DNA from: Chara braunii
Taxonomy: Eukaryota > Streptophyta > Charophyceae > Charales > Characeae
Direction of reading: 5' to 3'
Length of the DNA: 58,771 nt
Assembly: GCA_003427395.1 (NCBI GenBank)
Contig: BFEA01000128.1
Coordinates: forward strand, 2,532,831 to 2,591,601
The notes beneath the pieces are model-generated. The model had not been told where the DNA came from. It did no database searches and was given only the letters and a program-made list of their open reading frames with translations. Shown here one piece after another: positions 48,540 through 58,240 of the stretch. Each line of letters starts with the position of its first letter. The first letter of the stretch is position 1. The translations under genes and the position numbers were made by a program.

Positions 48540-49430
48540 CGGCAGGCAGGGCTGTGGACGACAGTCACCAGGCCCAAAATTTTGTTCCAGGCTGACAGAA
48601 ACCACCTAAGGGCTTTGTGCTGAACTTTAAGTGCCCAGTCGGTCGCCAACACCTGTTTAATAAGTACTTTATCTCAGCCATGACCATAGGGGAGGTAAAC
48701 CGCTCGCCCCTCCACACCACAGCATTCCGAAGAGTCCACAAGACCCAAAGAATAGCTCTTCTCAGGGTCTCCTCCGCCCACGCTTGAGAAGAGAGGGACC
48801 CGCTTCAGTCAGCTGCCCACCCCAGGAAAACAAACTCATCAGTCCACCGAGTTGCTTCCCCGGGCATCGGGGCAACCACTCGCCACCAAGCCCAGAAGGG
48901 CCATGCGAGATTGCATAGCAAATAGAAGTGTTGCAGGTCTTCCACCCGAGTCTCTGGACAAATATCACAAAAGAGGCCAGGCTCGCAGCGTACGGCGAGC
49001 ACACCAAGGAGCGATCGGGAGCACCTGATGAACGACCAGCCACAACAAACAAGCGTGTTTAACCACTGGCAGGTCCATCAATAGCTTCCAGTGCCGGGGC
49101 AACGCCGCTGCCAATCTAGGCCTAGAGTATCTGAGACCCAACCCGACGCCATCCATTTCCTTGCCACCTGCCAACTGACATAAAAATCAGGGTGGGGAAG
49201 CTGATAACCAAGGCGCGTAGAGTACCGAAACAATGGTATCTGTTCATGTGAGCACACAGGATGCAGAGGCTAGACAAAAAGATTCTAGTGCTCCTGTTAA
49301 ACAAGCAGTTCACAAGTGCCAAAGTTGACAAAGCTACCTTCCAAGGCTTGAAAGCCTGCATGTGCACCACGCTCACTACCGGCCCAGGCCTGGATCGGAA
49401 AGCTCTTACCAGGTATTTAAACATTTGTCC
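48540..49430 (-). pseudogene. fragment of a different LINE (ORF2 C-terminus)
   Basis: Minus-strand frames encode KHACLLWLVVHQVLPIAPW and FCDICPETRVEDLQHFYLLC, the zf-RVT pattern, followed by a W-rich end and ILWVLWTLRNAVVWRG. It is clearly different from LINEs A-C, so it represents another LINE lineage. Frame shifts near 49,000 and 49,130. Confidence 0.7.
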
Positions 49431-49599
49431 TTTGAGTCCGTGTTCATCGTTGCTGAACCACAGTACATCATCCTGGCCCCTCTAAGGGAGGAGCTTGTGC
49501 CAGGACCGAGAAAGGATGGACACTTAAATCAGTTGCATAAGCATAAACATAAGCTGTATAACATAATACATCAGAGACAACTTTCCCCAGAGAACATAC

Positions 49600-49827
49600 C
49601 TTTACATATGGTTCTGTACGGACTTCTACGCCCCAGTTCTCTCCACCGCCTCGCAATATGACATGGAATGTTCTGTTGCCTTCATCCCAATAAAATGTTC
49701 CATGTGCATGGTTTCTTCCCAACGAAGGAGGGCCTTCTATTTCTGTGCGGGCAGTCAAACGGCCTCGACCTTGAACCCAAGCAAAGCGCAGGTCCGGATC
49801 AAAATATCGTATACTGAGAAGGATTTC
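49600..49827 (-). CDS. host gene exon: fibrocystin-L-like segment
   Basis: A 228-nt (76-codon) phase 0-0 exon. The acceptor is GGAATGCAG|GAA at 49,828/49,827 and the donor AAG|GTATGT at 49,600/49,599, a near-perfect consensus. It encodes ILLSIRYFDPDLRFAWVQ, then HAHGTFYWDEGNRTFHVILR and WGVEVRTEPYVK. The order hydrophobic strand, H-G-T-F-x-[WY]-D, strand of VILRGG type, ending VxVRTxPxV matches what I remember of the C-terminal extracellular part of PKHD1L1/fibrocystin-like proteins. The text flows directly into IGARVFMDPD of the exon at 13,385 in the same phase. Confidence 0.72.
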
Positions 49828-52316
49828 CTGCATTCCATAGGTAAGCACATGACAATATCAGAACGTCTTCCTCCTCCTCCTCCTCTCCCCCTCTTGCCTT
49901 TGTGCTTTTCAATGAAAGCCGAAACAGAGAAGTTTTACTGAAAGAGAAACACAATGAAGCTGGGAACCCTCAAAATTCACCCTACTCATATATCCCACCT
50001 CAAGGTTCAGCCTCAGCCCCATGAGGACTCCTCATAGGATTCTGTCTAGAAGGAACCAGTTCAATTTTCCGTCAGTACAGTAGTGATCCTAGCTCTCTTC
50101 TTAAGGGCCTTGCACTCTCCTAGTTGCCAAAATGAACCCACAAGTGAAGTATCTCAACAAGACAGCAATGTGATTGCATAACCCGAGCCAGGGATGGGCA
50201 CCGAGACCTAAGAACCAAAACGAACCAGGAAATACGAGAGCAAAAGGTGCTTCACCGAATAACCGTGCTGCAACATCCAGAATATGATGCATAATTTGTA
50301 CAGAATCAGAACATTCATCTCACACAGTCTCCCACTCTCATAGCAAACGGTCTGGAACGCCATGATTTCGATCTCGAAAAGCACAGGCCTATGGCCCAAC
50401 TCCATCTCCAAGCTGCCTCCTTATGTCTGCACCTTCACCCTTTCATGATCCGGGGCTATGGTTATGCCCACAACACATGTCTGAGGTGGCTGTGTGCTGT
50501 GGGAGTTTCCGCATTCTCTGCAAGTGCTTGTTGGCTGATCCCAGGCTGGGTTAGATGCTGAAAACGAGCCTATTCATTTTTCTGTGCCAGCCAAGGGAAG
50601 GTGGTTCACTTTTAGAGGACAGGGAGTCCGGTGGGAAGCTGCTGTCACGCCTGGAAGTTTCTTTGTGTGTCCATATGACAGCCTGCTCCCTGGGAGAGGT
50701 AAAGCATGTGACACATGACGTTTGACCTCCCAAGCTTACCAGAAAGACGTTTTCTGCCGGACCTCACATCCTATCAACTCTGAACCAGGGCTGGGCCGGC
50801 AACCGGCTGGTTCAGCTGGGCCGGCCCAACCAGGGCCGGACCGGTCCAGGGGGGGTGAACCGGAAAACTGAATGGCCCAAAAACATGGCCAGTTTTTTTT
50901 TTTTTTTTTCGGTTGTGATTGCGGGATCTGACTGCGCTCTCTGAGATCTGTCAGATTCCGTAATAAAACTTTGAAAGCAAGAATTGTTTTTGTTTTTGGG
51001 GGGTGTCCCAGGGGGGTGGGTGGTTGGGGTGGCGTGGGGTCCAGAGGGGGGTGCGTCTTAGACATTTAATCTGTGGGGCAAAATCTGCAAGGATTGGTGG
51101 AGGGGTTGGGGAAGGGGGCATGAAGATGACGTGGAGGGAGGATGGACGCCCTGTTATGACGTGCTCATTGTGTACGTCAGAGATCGTCAGAGGAGAATTG
51201 CATTGCTGAGGTGGTGAGAGAGGGAGATGCCCCAGGAGGAAGTGGCATGAGGAGGGACTACTGCTTCATTGAGTCTTGTGAGAACTCTCCTCCTCCTCCT
51301 CCTCTCAGTCTCGTCTCCCCCTTTCCTCAGTCTCTTCTCTGAAGTTCGAGACATTGGGAGATCACATGTACGTCGGGCATGGTTTCATAAACGATTTTTG
51401 GAGACATTAATTAATTCTGTGCTGAGTCAGACTCGTATCTCGACGTTCATGAGCTTTTCATCTGTCTGGGCTCATTGCAGCATAGAGTGGGTAAAATTAT
51501 TGTATGGGATGATGGACCTAGTTTCAAGTTATTAATAAACTGTTGACCGTTCTTGTTAGTTTCGAGTAATAATAAACAGACGACTGTTCTTGTAAAACAC
51601 AACAAGCAGGAAACGGACTGCTGCTCCCCAGAATAGAACAGCACTGTCCTTGGGAACATCCATTAAAATCGGAACGGTATAGTGAAGAGTACCATGGCCC
51701 ATACGCAAGGATGACAAGCACGAATCGAGAGGTGGTCCAGATGTTTGGAGAAGAAAAAAGAAAGAACAGAGCCAGGAGGACCACAAGGCCCTGTTTCTTG
51801 TCGACAAAAGCAAACAAAAGGAAAGAAACGGCAGTGCAGGGCTCAAACTCTCATTCCTCATTTCAACATGAGACCGCGAGGCACACAGCAGGGAGGTTGA
51901 ACTTCCCTGTGGGGCCCTGCAATCTGATGGTCATGTTGTAAGCCCAACATCCAGACCGTAAGATCTCATTCTTGATTTGTATACTTGGGTGTCCAATGTC
52001 CATAGTTCTTTGAATCCCTGTTTGAACGTTGGCATGCATTCCACATCTATGGCAGCCATGTTGACCTAGCAGCTTCATTGCAGAGTCTGGTGGGTGATCT
52101 GCACTTGTACATGGATAGGGCAACTATGCCGCTTAGTGAAGGAATTAAAACTGAAAAAGAGAGAAAAACAAACTGCACTTGTACATGGATAGGGCAACTA
52201 TGCCGCTTAGTGAAGGAATTAACTTATTAATGCATGTCACACAAGAAGAATCACAAGAAGGCATGGTGTCAAAGATTTCTCAATTATGGTAATTATCCGT
52301 GTCCTTCGACACTCAC
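49828..52316 (-). other. intron of the host gene
   Basis: Bounded by GTGAGT (52,316-52,311) and CAG (49,830-49,828). It holds a CCGG/GGCC-rich palindromic patch with an adjacent T run (50,785-50,910), a GT/GGGG-rich stretch near 51,000, a possible decayed LINE tail at about 51,595-51,640 (GGAAACGGACTGCTGCTCCCCAGAAT in pieces) and a 50-bp direct repeat. An open minus-strand frame at 51,863-52,100 has no known match. Confidence 0.55.
52099..52222. repeat. 50-bp direct repeat, period 74
   Basis: The stretch starting CTGCACTTGTACATGGATAG at 52,099-52,148 is repeated exactly at 52,173-52,222. This indicates a recent local duplication. Confidence 0.95.
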
Positions 52317-52369
52317 CTCCCCAGCTTTTCCATAGCTCATTGTGAATCGCATTACTTTTGGTGGGGTGC
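52317..52369 (-). CDS. host gene small exon
   Basis: A 53-nt exon with acceptor TTTTCACTCTGTTCCAG (52,370-52,372) and donor GAG|GTGAGT (52,317/52,316). It enters in phase 1 and leaves in phase 0, encoding TPPKVMRFTMSYGKAGE. It joins in frame to EILLSIRYF of the next exon; together they read as an amphipathic beta-strand pair typical of this protein region. The preceding exon, which must end in phase 1, was not found in the window, so the gene starts beyond its right end or within unrecognised sequence. Confidence 0.6.
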
Positions 52370-52857
52370 CTGGAACAGAGTGAAAACATGTCAATCAATC
52401 AATTTGTCAGCCATTGACGGCCTGCTTAGGAGCTGGGCCAGGCATCGTCATCTGTGTTGGTAGATGATGAAGCTTAACACACATTTCCTACCCTCTCGGT
52501 CCTTTCTTCTCATGTTTGGATTCTGTACAGAGAGCTAGGAGAGGGCCAAAATGCACGAAGATAAACATCATTCTCATATTTTCTGTAAAGTCATCGTAAA
52601 ATGTGTCCACCTGGCGTTTTGAGGGATTTAGAGTGTACCCCCACTACACCCTCAAAATCGCAAATTCGCAAAATCAGCGGCCTGATCGAGTCTTCATTGT
52701 ACAAGGACTCGACCTGGCCGCTTGTGCAATTTTGCGATTTCAAGGGCCTTGTGTGAGCATGCCCTTAGCAAGTTTGCAAATCCTGGCATACTGGCACTAG
52801 GAATCACTTTAAATTTGCGCTCCACAATGCCAGTGCCCTTCTAAATAAGTTCATCTC
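52370..52857. other. no gene seen
   Basis: Probably intron. It includes an imperfect repeat of AAATCGCAAATTCGCAAAATC type near 52,655 and a CGACCTGGCCGCTTG stretch; nothing recognisable. Confidence 0.4.
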
Positions 52858-52909
52858 TTTTTTTTTTTCCTTTCTTTTTTGTTTTAAGCTTAACAGGCCC
52901 TTACGGTAC
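52858..52909 (-). mobile_element. LINE tail, left part, split by the PLE
   Basis: An impure T run (52,858-52,881) followed by AACAGGCCCTTACGGTAC. This matches the minus-oriented LINE tail start at 15,489 (T run, then ACAGAACCTTAGGGTTCAGG). The tail continues at 58,121. Confidence 0.6.
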
Positions 52910-53282
52910 CAGGATTATTGATGGAGGTATGGGATGATACCCTACCGGGACTCATTGGACCCGGTAATGGGACCTATTTTTTTGGCCGCACTTCGTTTGA
53001 TACTGCCCGCTACATAGGGTCATTACGCTTCGTATAAGAATAGTAAGTGCAAACTGTTCGATCTCGTACCGGGTCCGCTATCAGTAGCATTGACATTCCA
53101 GGATGTTAGCGACTACAGTAGCTGACGTTGGTTTGTGGTATGAACGGTGGATCTTGGGTGTAGTGGAAGGATGATTGTACCTGTAATATCTCATGATTGT
53201 ACTCGTTAACTCAATTTCGATTTTGAACTCGTGTTGACTTACTCTGCGTATCTACGTGCGAGTTGTTTTCCGTGACTATACT
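52905..53282 (+). repeat. left pseudo-LTR of the PLE
   Basis: 378 bp, starting GGTACCAGGATTATTGATG and ending CCGTGACTATACT. About 95% identical by eye to 57,739-58,118. PLEs often carry such direct repeats from tandem or partial-tandem integration. Confidence 0.93.
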
Positions 53283-53409
53283 GTTGACGACGTGTGTGAA
53301 CTATCTCGGAGTTGTGATACTGAGACAAGTGAGCACAATGTTTTTCTAGCTTGGTACGCGATTACGTGAGTGGCTTACGAGGAATACGGCTGCTTACTTC
53401 TTCAAGCTC

Positions 53410-54700
53410 GTGCGTCTATCTGGGAAGGTACTGTTGGTGATGGTGGGGCACGGCGACCGCAGAGATTTTGGAAGGGAACAGCGTGATTACGATGGAGGTA
53501 ACCGTAGCGATGGCCGTAGAGAGATTATGGAGGTGACCGACGCGATTATGGTGGGAGTGACCAAGGAAGTTACGACTGTGGACCAAGGAGAGGTCCACCA
53601 ACGTGTTTCAGTTGTGGGGAGCCTGGGCATTCCGCGAATCAATGCCCTCATCCGCGAAGACAAGTACGACCGACAACCTCGTCGGATTTTCGACTTGGAA
53701 GGTCACACTCACCGTTTCGTCATGACCGAGGTTACAACAGGCAAGCGTCTTCCTCTAATGATAATATTCATCGTAAGGTCGCCGAGATTGGGAAAAGTGT
53801 GGCTGCCGTCTGCCAGTACGTGGAGGCTGAATAACAGAAGAAGGCTGTGAAAGAAAAGAGGAAGATCGAGAAGAAGGAAGCAGCTGAACGTGCTGACAGG
53901 GAGAGAGAGCAAGCAGAAGCCGAACGTTTGGAGAAGGAACGTAAGAAGACGAAGAAGGAAGAGAAAGCACGGAAGGAAGCTGAACGATTGGAGGAGATGA
54001 ATAAGAACCTGGATTTACAGGTAGCCTTGTGCGTTGGTGAGTTGCGTGATGACGTCAAAGGCGATCTCCGTGGCGCTATCAGCGAGTTATGTAAGGCGTT
54101 GGTGAAAGGTAAACAAAAGGTGATTGGAGGGAGTCACTCGAATTCGGAGAGTAACGCAAGTAGCAGCGAGTCACTCGAATTCGGAGAGTAACGCAAGTAG
54201 CAGCGAGACCGAGGAGTTGAGTGCTCGCACACGGAACCTATGCATTTCTGAGAAATGTAACAGAGGAGCTGAACCAGTTTTGGAGGGAAGCCCACCGATG
54301 GAATTACCTCCCAAGCGCACCCCGAAGAGAGCGACCATGAAGCCGGTGAAATTGACAGGGAGACTCACTCGAGCACAGTCCAAGAACAAGGTGAACATAT
54401 TGTCACCACAGAAGACGCCGGGGTTGATTCGTAAAAAAATACCGGCGACTATTGGTGCTGTTGGACGACTCAAGTACGAGAAGCAGGTCCTACATGAGTT
54501 GAAGTGTCTGGATGCGCTCGTTCTCCAGAACATCTGTAGGGATGAAGGAATTCCGTATAACGGTAAGTTCGATGTTATTTTTTATATAGTTGCGAACCGT
54601 ACTTATGAGGATTACGGATCCGACCAAGAGGAAGAGGCATAGAGGCCGCCTTTGGCGGAGAAAGCTGTAACGGCCGAGGAGGAAAACAAGGAGGAGACTG
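53410..54700 (+). pseudogene. PLE upstream region: DYGG-rich, CCHC knuckle, coiled coil, SAP-like domain
   Basis: Reading across frame breaks: an arginine/aspartate/glycine-rich stretch (RRDYGGSDQGSYDCG) near 53,540; a perfect CX2CX4HX4C zinc knuckle CFSCGEPGHSANQC at 53,604-53,645; a TAA at about 53,830; a long charged coiled coil (EREQAEAERLEKERKKTKK) at 53,850-54,000; a serine-rich patch broken by a 37-bp tandem duplication; and a SAP-like helix-turn-helix (LKCLDALVLQNICRDEG, then IPYNGKFDVIFYIV) at 54,496-54,600. The pieces look like one former protein for nucleic-acid binding, gag-like in layout. Whether it was separate from the EN-RT protein or fused is unclear because of stops near 54,640-54,710. 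Confidence 0.72.
54133..54206. repeat. 37-bp tandem duplication inside the PLE frame
   Basis: GTCACTCGAATTCGGAGAGT... occurs at 54,133-54,169 and 54,170-54,206 with no difference. 37 is not a multiple of three, so the duplication itself shifts the frame between the coiled-coil and SAP parts. Confidence 0.97.
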
Positions 54701-57493
54701 ATGTGTGAAGTGGCCTCGAGATTGCCGACTATTAGGGAGATCTTGGGCTGTCTTACGAAGTGGAGGGCAACAAGTAAGTGCGTTGATTTTGGGGTGGAAG
54801 AGCTCCTCCGCCTGATAGTGGTCCGACTGCCATTGCTTGGAGTTTTTCGATCGATGAGGAAGTGCATTAACGCGTGGGTGAGACTTTATGAGACTTTCAG
54901 TACTGACTTCATTAATATCACCAATTGTGTTTACGTTGCTGTTTCCCCTTATTGTAAGTCACAATATGTGGGAAAAACTACGAGGCACCTGAACGTACAA
55001 TAACTTGAACATATGTATGCATGCCGTACTTGTAGCCAGAACCATTTTTACCAATGGTTGAGCACTTTTGGCGTTGGAAATTATGTACTGATTCCCGTGG
55101 ACTCCATAGTCAGTGATGAGTTGACAAACTTGGAGGAGGTATATCCGCTAGTGGCCACTGTACCTCAATACATCTGGCACGAAGCTGTCTCGTAGTCATG
55201 AGGGTAAGATGTGTAGTAGAGGAAGGAGGGAGAGGTGCGTTTTCGAACAAGCAACGATGGAGTTTCGAGACTTAGCCGTTTTCGGATTTTGAGTGAACAC
55301 GTTGATGCAGGAATACGTAGTTTGGAGGTTCAGGCAAGTGGTGGGAATACTTGGCAAGTTCCTTGGAAGAAGGTATCACGTGCTTACGGAACATCAGTCG
55401 TGTTGACTGAATCCGGTAAGCAGCTGCTTTGCGAGTGTAAACAGTTGGATGTCATGTGGTCATCGAACAGCTGAAGGTCTGGAAACCGCAATGCAGGTAC
55501 CTGAAGAGTGTTTTGATTTCTCTCTTGAAGAACCTGAGGACAATATCGGATTTCTATAGATTGGGTATGTGCTCGTTACTACGTGTATATAATGCTGTCA
55601 AAGATTTTTCTCGAAAATCTACAAAGAAATACCTGTGTCGTTTGTTGGCACGTGTATTTTTGGAGAAGTTTGATCTCAGTCTCAGTGCTGACTTGTTGAT
55701 CAAGGTCACGTTTGATGATAGGATTAAGCTCTGTCAACTTCGTAAGTTGGTGAATGATTTGCTGATGAGCAGTGACATCCCTACTTGTTTTTTGCATCGT
55801 GCGCATATGAAAACCCGGATCGTCTGGCAGAAGAACCAGACTGTTGCCAAAATTTTGCACAACCACCGGGTCTTTGCAACTCGGTACGTGCTTACCTGCC
55901 AGTGTGCAGGATTACCCTACCCACGTGTGGATGGGCATGCATTTTCGCCTTGACAAGGAATTGGTAGATCACCCCTTATTGGCTAGTGCTAATAATGTGC
56001 TGAAGACCCAAGTCACGGATCGTCTGAGTTGTTTGAGATCGGAGATCCTGGATGGTTTTCAATCTTGGAGAAATTTTCAGGGCACTTTGCCTCAGATCTC
56101 TATTGATGCTTTGTCTTGTTGCTTTGTGGATGAGGCTACTCCTTCTGGATGCCTTACAGTTGATGATGTTAGAAAAAAGGAAAGATTTGATGGGGTCGTC
56201 TTGACCCCTCTCGACCGGGATCCTGGCGAGACTGTGGTCATGTGTCCTAGCATTTATTGCAATGCGATGGTGGATATGTTTGTTCGTAATTCGGGTTACA
56301 GAGTTATGTCAGTGCCTGAGAGTGTGGTGTTGCAAGAAATTCGTGAGGACATGGAGTTGGCAGGTTTGAGTAGGTTCGCCAGATGGGATAAGAACGGGAG
56401 GTCGGGGTTGCTTACGTTATTCCCAAGCATAAAGACTTAACGCACTATCGCCCATTTGCCCTACATACAGGGAGCCGATGGTTCGCACGGGGAGAGTAGT
56501 TGCGAAGGGCTTGAACTTCTTGTTCTCAAAGTTGCCCGTTGGATGTCATTTTAACCTCCCCGGCATTTCCCAGCTGGTAACAAGACTTGCGAAGATCAAC
56601 AAAAGGATTCGTCGGGTGAATTTGTATCCGGATGTGATTATTCATGCCTTTGATATCAAAGACATGTTTAGTCGCCTCCCTCACCAGGACATTCGGAGAG
56701 CTGTTGAGTGGATAGTTGATTTTCATGAGAAGAAGGGACGTCAGTTTGTGCGGGTTAATGGCAGAGGAAAGGGATGCTCATTTGGAAAACCAACGGGTGG
56801 CGATCATTGGAGGACTCTGCATCTGGATGATATGTTGAAGTACTTAGGCATACTTATACATTTGCAACTAGTGTTCTCCTCAGACAGGATGTTGGTATTC
56901 CAATGGGGAAGACTACAAGTCCCCCGTTGGCCTGCATACTTTGCGCTTATGCAGAGTGCTCATTTATGAACAGCTTGGGAAAGCATGGCCGCCAAGTGTT
57001 TGGTGTGCAACTTGTGGATGACGTGGTCCTGGTGACTGCTTCTTTGGCCGAAAAAACACTTCAATGGGTGATGGAGAAGTTTGCAAGTTGTTTCCCAAAG
57101 GAACTGTGCCTCAAGCGAACTGACGACGGAACTGGTATTGTTGATTTTCTGGGTTGTGAGGTTAGAAGCTCTGGTAACTACCCATACCTTGGGTGCGTCC
57201 AGATGTCAAGGAACGAGCGTAGTGTCTGGTCCACCGGCGAGTTGGAAATTAAGAATAGGCAGTCTTTCTTATCTTGGGGAAGTAAACAACAGAGGAGCAC
57301 AACTATTAGTAGTTATCTGCACAGGATTGACCAAAACACCTCAATCCGTAGCGAGATCCCAGGACGGGTGCTGTCCTTGAAACGAGAGCTACAGATTAAG
57401 GATTGCCCAATGGATTTTCTCGGACGAGTACTGCGACGCTTTGCCTTTCAGCGTGACGAAGTTTGGAAGCAGATGCTCAGGTTACTGGAATGA
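54701..57493 (+). pseudogene. PLE endonuclease-reverse transcriptase (GIY-YIG then RT)
   Basis: The GIY-YIG domain lies at about 54,925-55,195: CVYVAVSPYCKSQYVGKTTR (GIY and YIG positions read VYV and YVG), then LEHMYACRTC after an in-frame TAA at 55,001, and the conserved glutamate in NLEEVYPLV. A linker (55,235-55,950) has a cysteine patch TCQCAGLP. RT: VVLTPLDRDPGETVVMCPS (56,200), IPKHKDLTHYRP, GRVVAKGLNFLFSKLP, catalytic HAFDIKDMFSRLPH (Asp codon 56,652-56,654), GIPMGKTTSPPLACIL, catalytic LVDDVVLVT (57,017-57,022) and FLGCEVR. Frame shifts near 55,200, 55,450, 55,920, 56,405, 56,470 and 56,890. Confidence 0.88.
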
Positions 57494-57738
57494 GAACTAG
57501 GCAGTGGTAGGCATGCTCGAACAGGGTATGGTGTTTTCTTTTTTCTTTTTCTTTTTGCTTCTTGTCCTGCATTTGAGTGTATATTTTGTTGGTGTTTGTA
57601 ATTGCAGTCATTGCATATTTTTGGATGTGATATTATGAATGGGTACTCTAGCAGTAGCTACTGGAACTTTTTTGTTTGCGGAATACTGCGACAAGGTTAG
57701 TTTTGATTCACTTAGGTACGCAGGCGGTCAGTTTGGTT

Positions 57739-58118
57739 GGTACCAGGATTATTGATGTACGTATGGGATGATACCCTACCGGGACTCATTGGACCCGGTA
57801 ATGGGACCTATTTTTTTGGGCGCACTTGTCGTTTGATGCCGGCCGCTACGAAGGGTCATTACGCTCCGTATAAGAATAGCAAGTGCAATCTGTTCGATCT
57901 CTTACGGGGTCCACTATCAGTAGCGTTGACATTCCGGAATGTTAGCGACTACGGTAGCTGACGTTGGTTCATGGTATGAACGGTGGATCTTGGGTGTAGT
58001 GGAAGGATGATTGTGCCTGTAATATCTCATGATTGTACTCATTAACTCTATTTCGATTTTGAACTTGTGTCGACTTACTCTGCGTATCTACGTGCGAGTT
58101 GTTTTCCGTGACTATACT
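57739..58118 (+). repeat. right pseudo-LTR of the PLE
   Basis: 380 bp, a direct repeat of 52,905-53,282. No hammerhead core (CTGANGA with GAAA) was found in either strand. Confidence 0.93.
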
Positions 58119-58120
58119 AT

Positions 58121-58240
58121 CCTTATGGTACTGGCTTTTTGCCCATTCTGGGGAGAACCAGAAGAGGACCAAGATTTGGTATCTCCAAAAGAATCAGTCC
58201 GTCCACATTCCATCGGCATGTTCCATGAATGACCCACCCA
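58121..58240 (-). mobile_element. LINE tail, right part, split by the PLE
   Basis: CCTTATGGTACTGGC, CCCATTCTGGGGAGAACC and ATCAGTCCG...ATTCCATCGGCA follow the order of the minus-oriented LINE tail at 15,505-15,580. With 52,858-52,909 it forms the interrupted target of the PLE. Confidence 0.6.

Larger units (their letters stand above)
52910..58120 (+). mobile_element. Penelope-like element with N-terminal GIY-YIG (permuted), ~5.2 kb
   Basis: A plus-strand element with two direct pseudo-LTRs, an upstream gag-like region, and a GIY-YIG endonuclease placed before the RT. It sits inside a LINE tail and is flanked by an 11-bp imperfect target duplication (CCTTACGGTAC 52,899-52,909 / CCTTATGGTAC 58,121-58,131). 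Canonical PLEs carry GIY-YIG after the RT; the permuted order is known from a separate PLE group in green algae, protists and some animals. Several frame shifts and stops make this copy inactive. Confidence 0.88.

Noticed and set aside
51863-52123. Minus-strand frame with CHRCGMHANVQTG as a further host exon
   Set aside because: It lies in an intron whose flanking exons already join in phase and in sense; no convincing splice pair bounds it.
52905-53282. Hammerhead ribozyme in the PLE pseudo-LTR
   Set aside because: Some PLEs carry one, but no CTGANGA core with a matching GAAA was found on either strand; the nearest, CTGACGT, lacks the required A.
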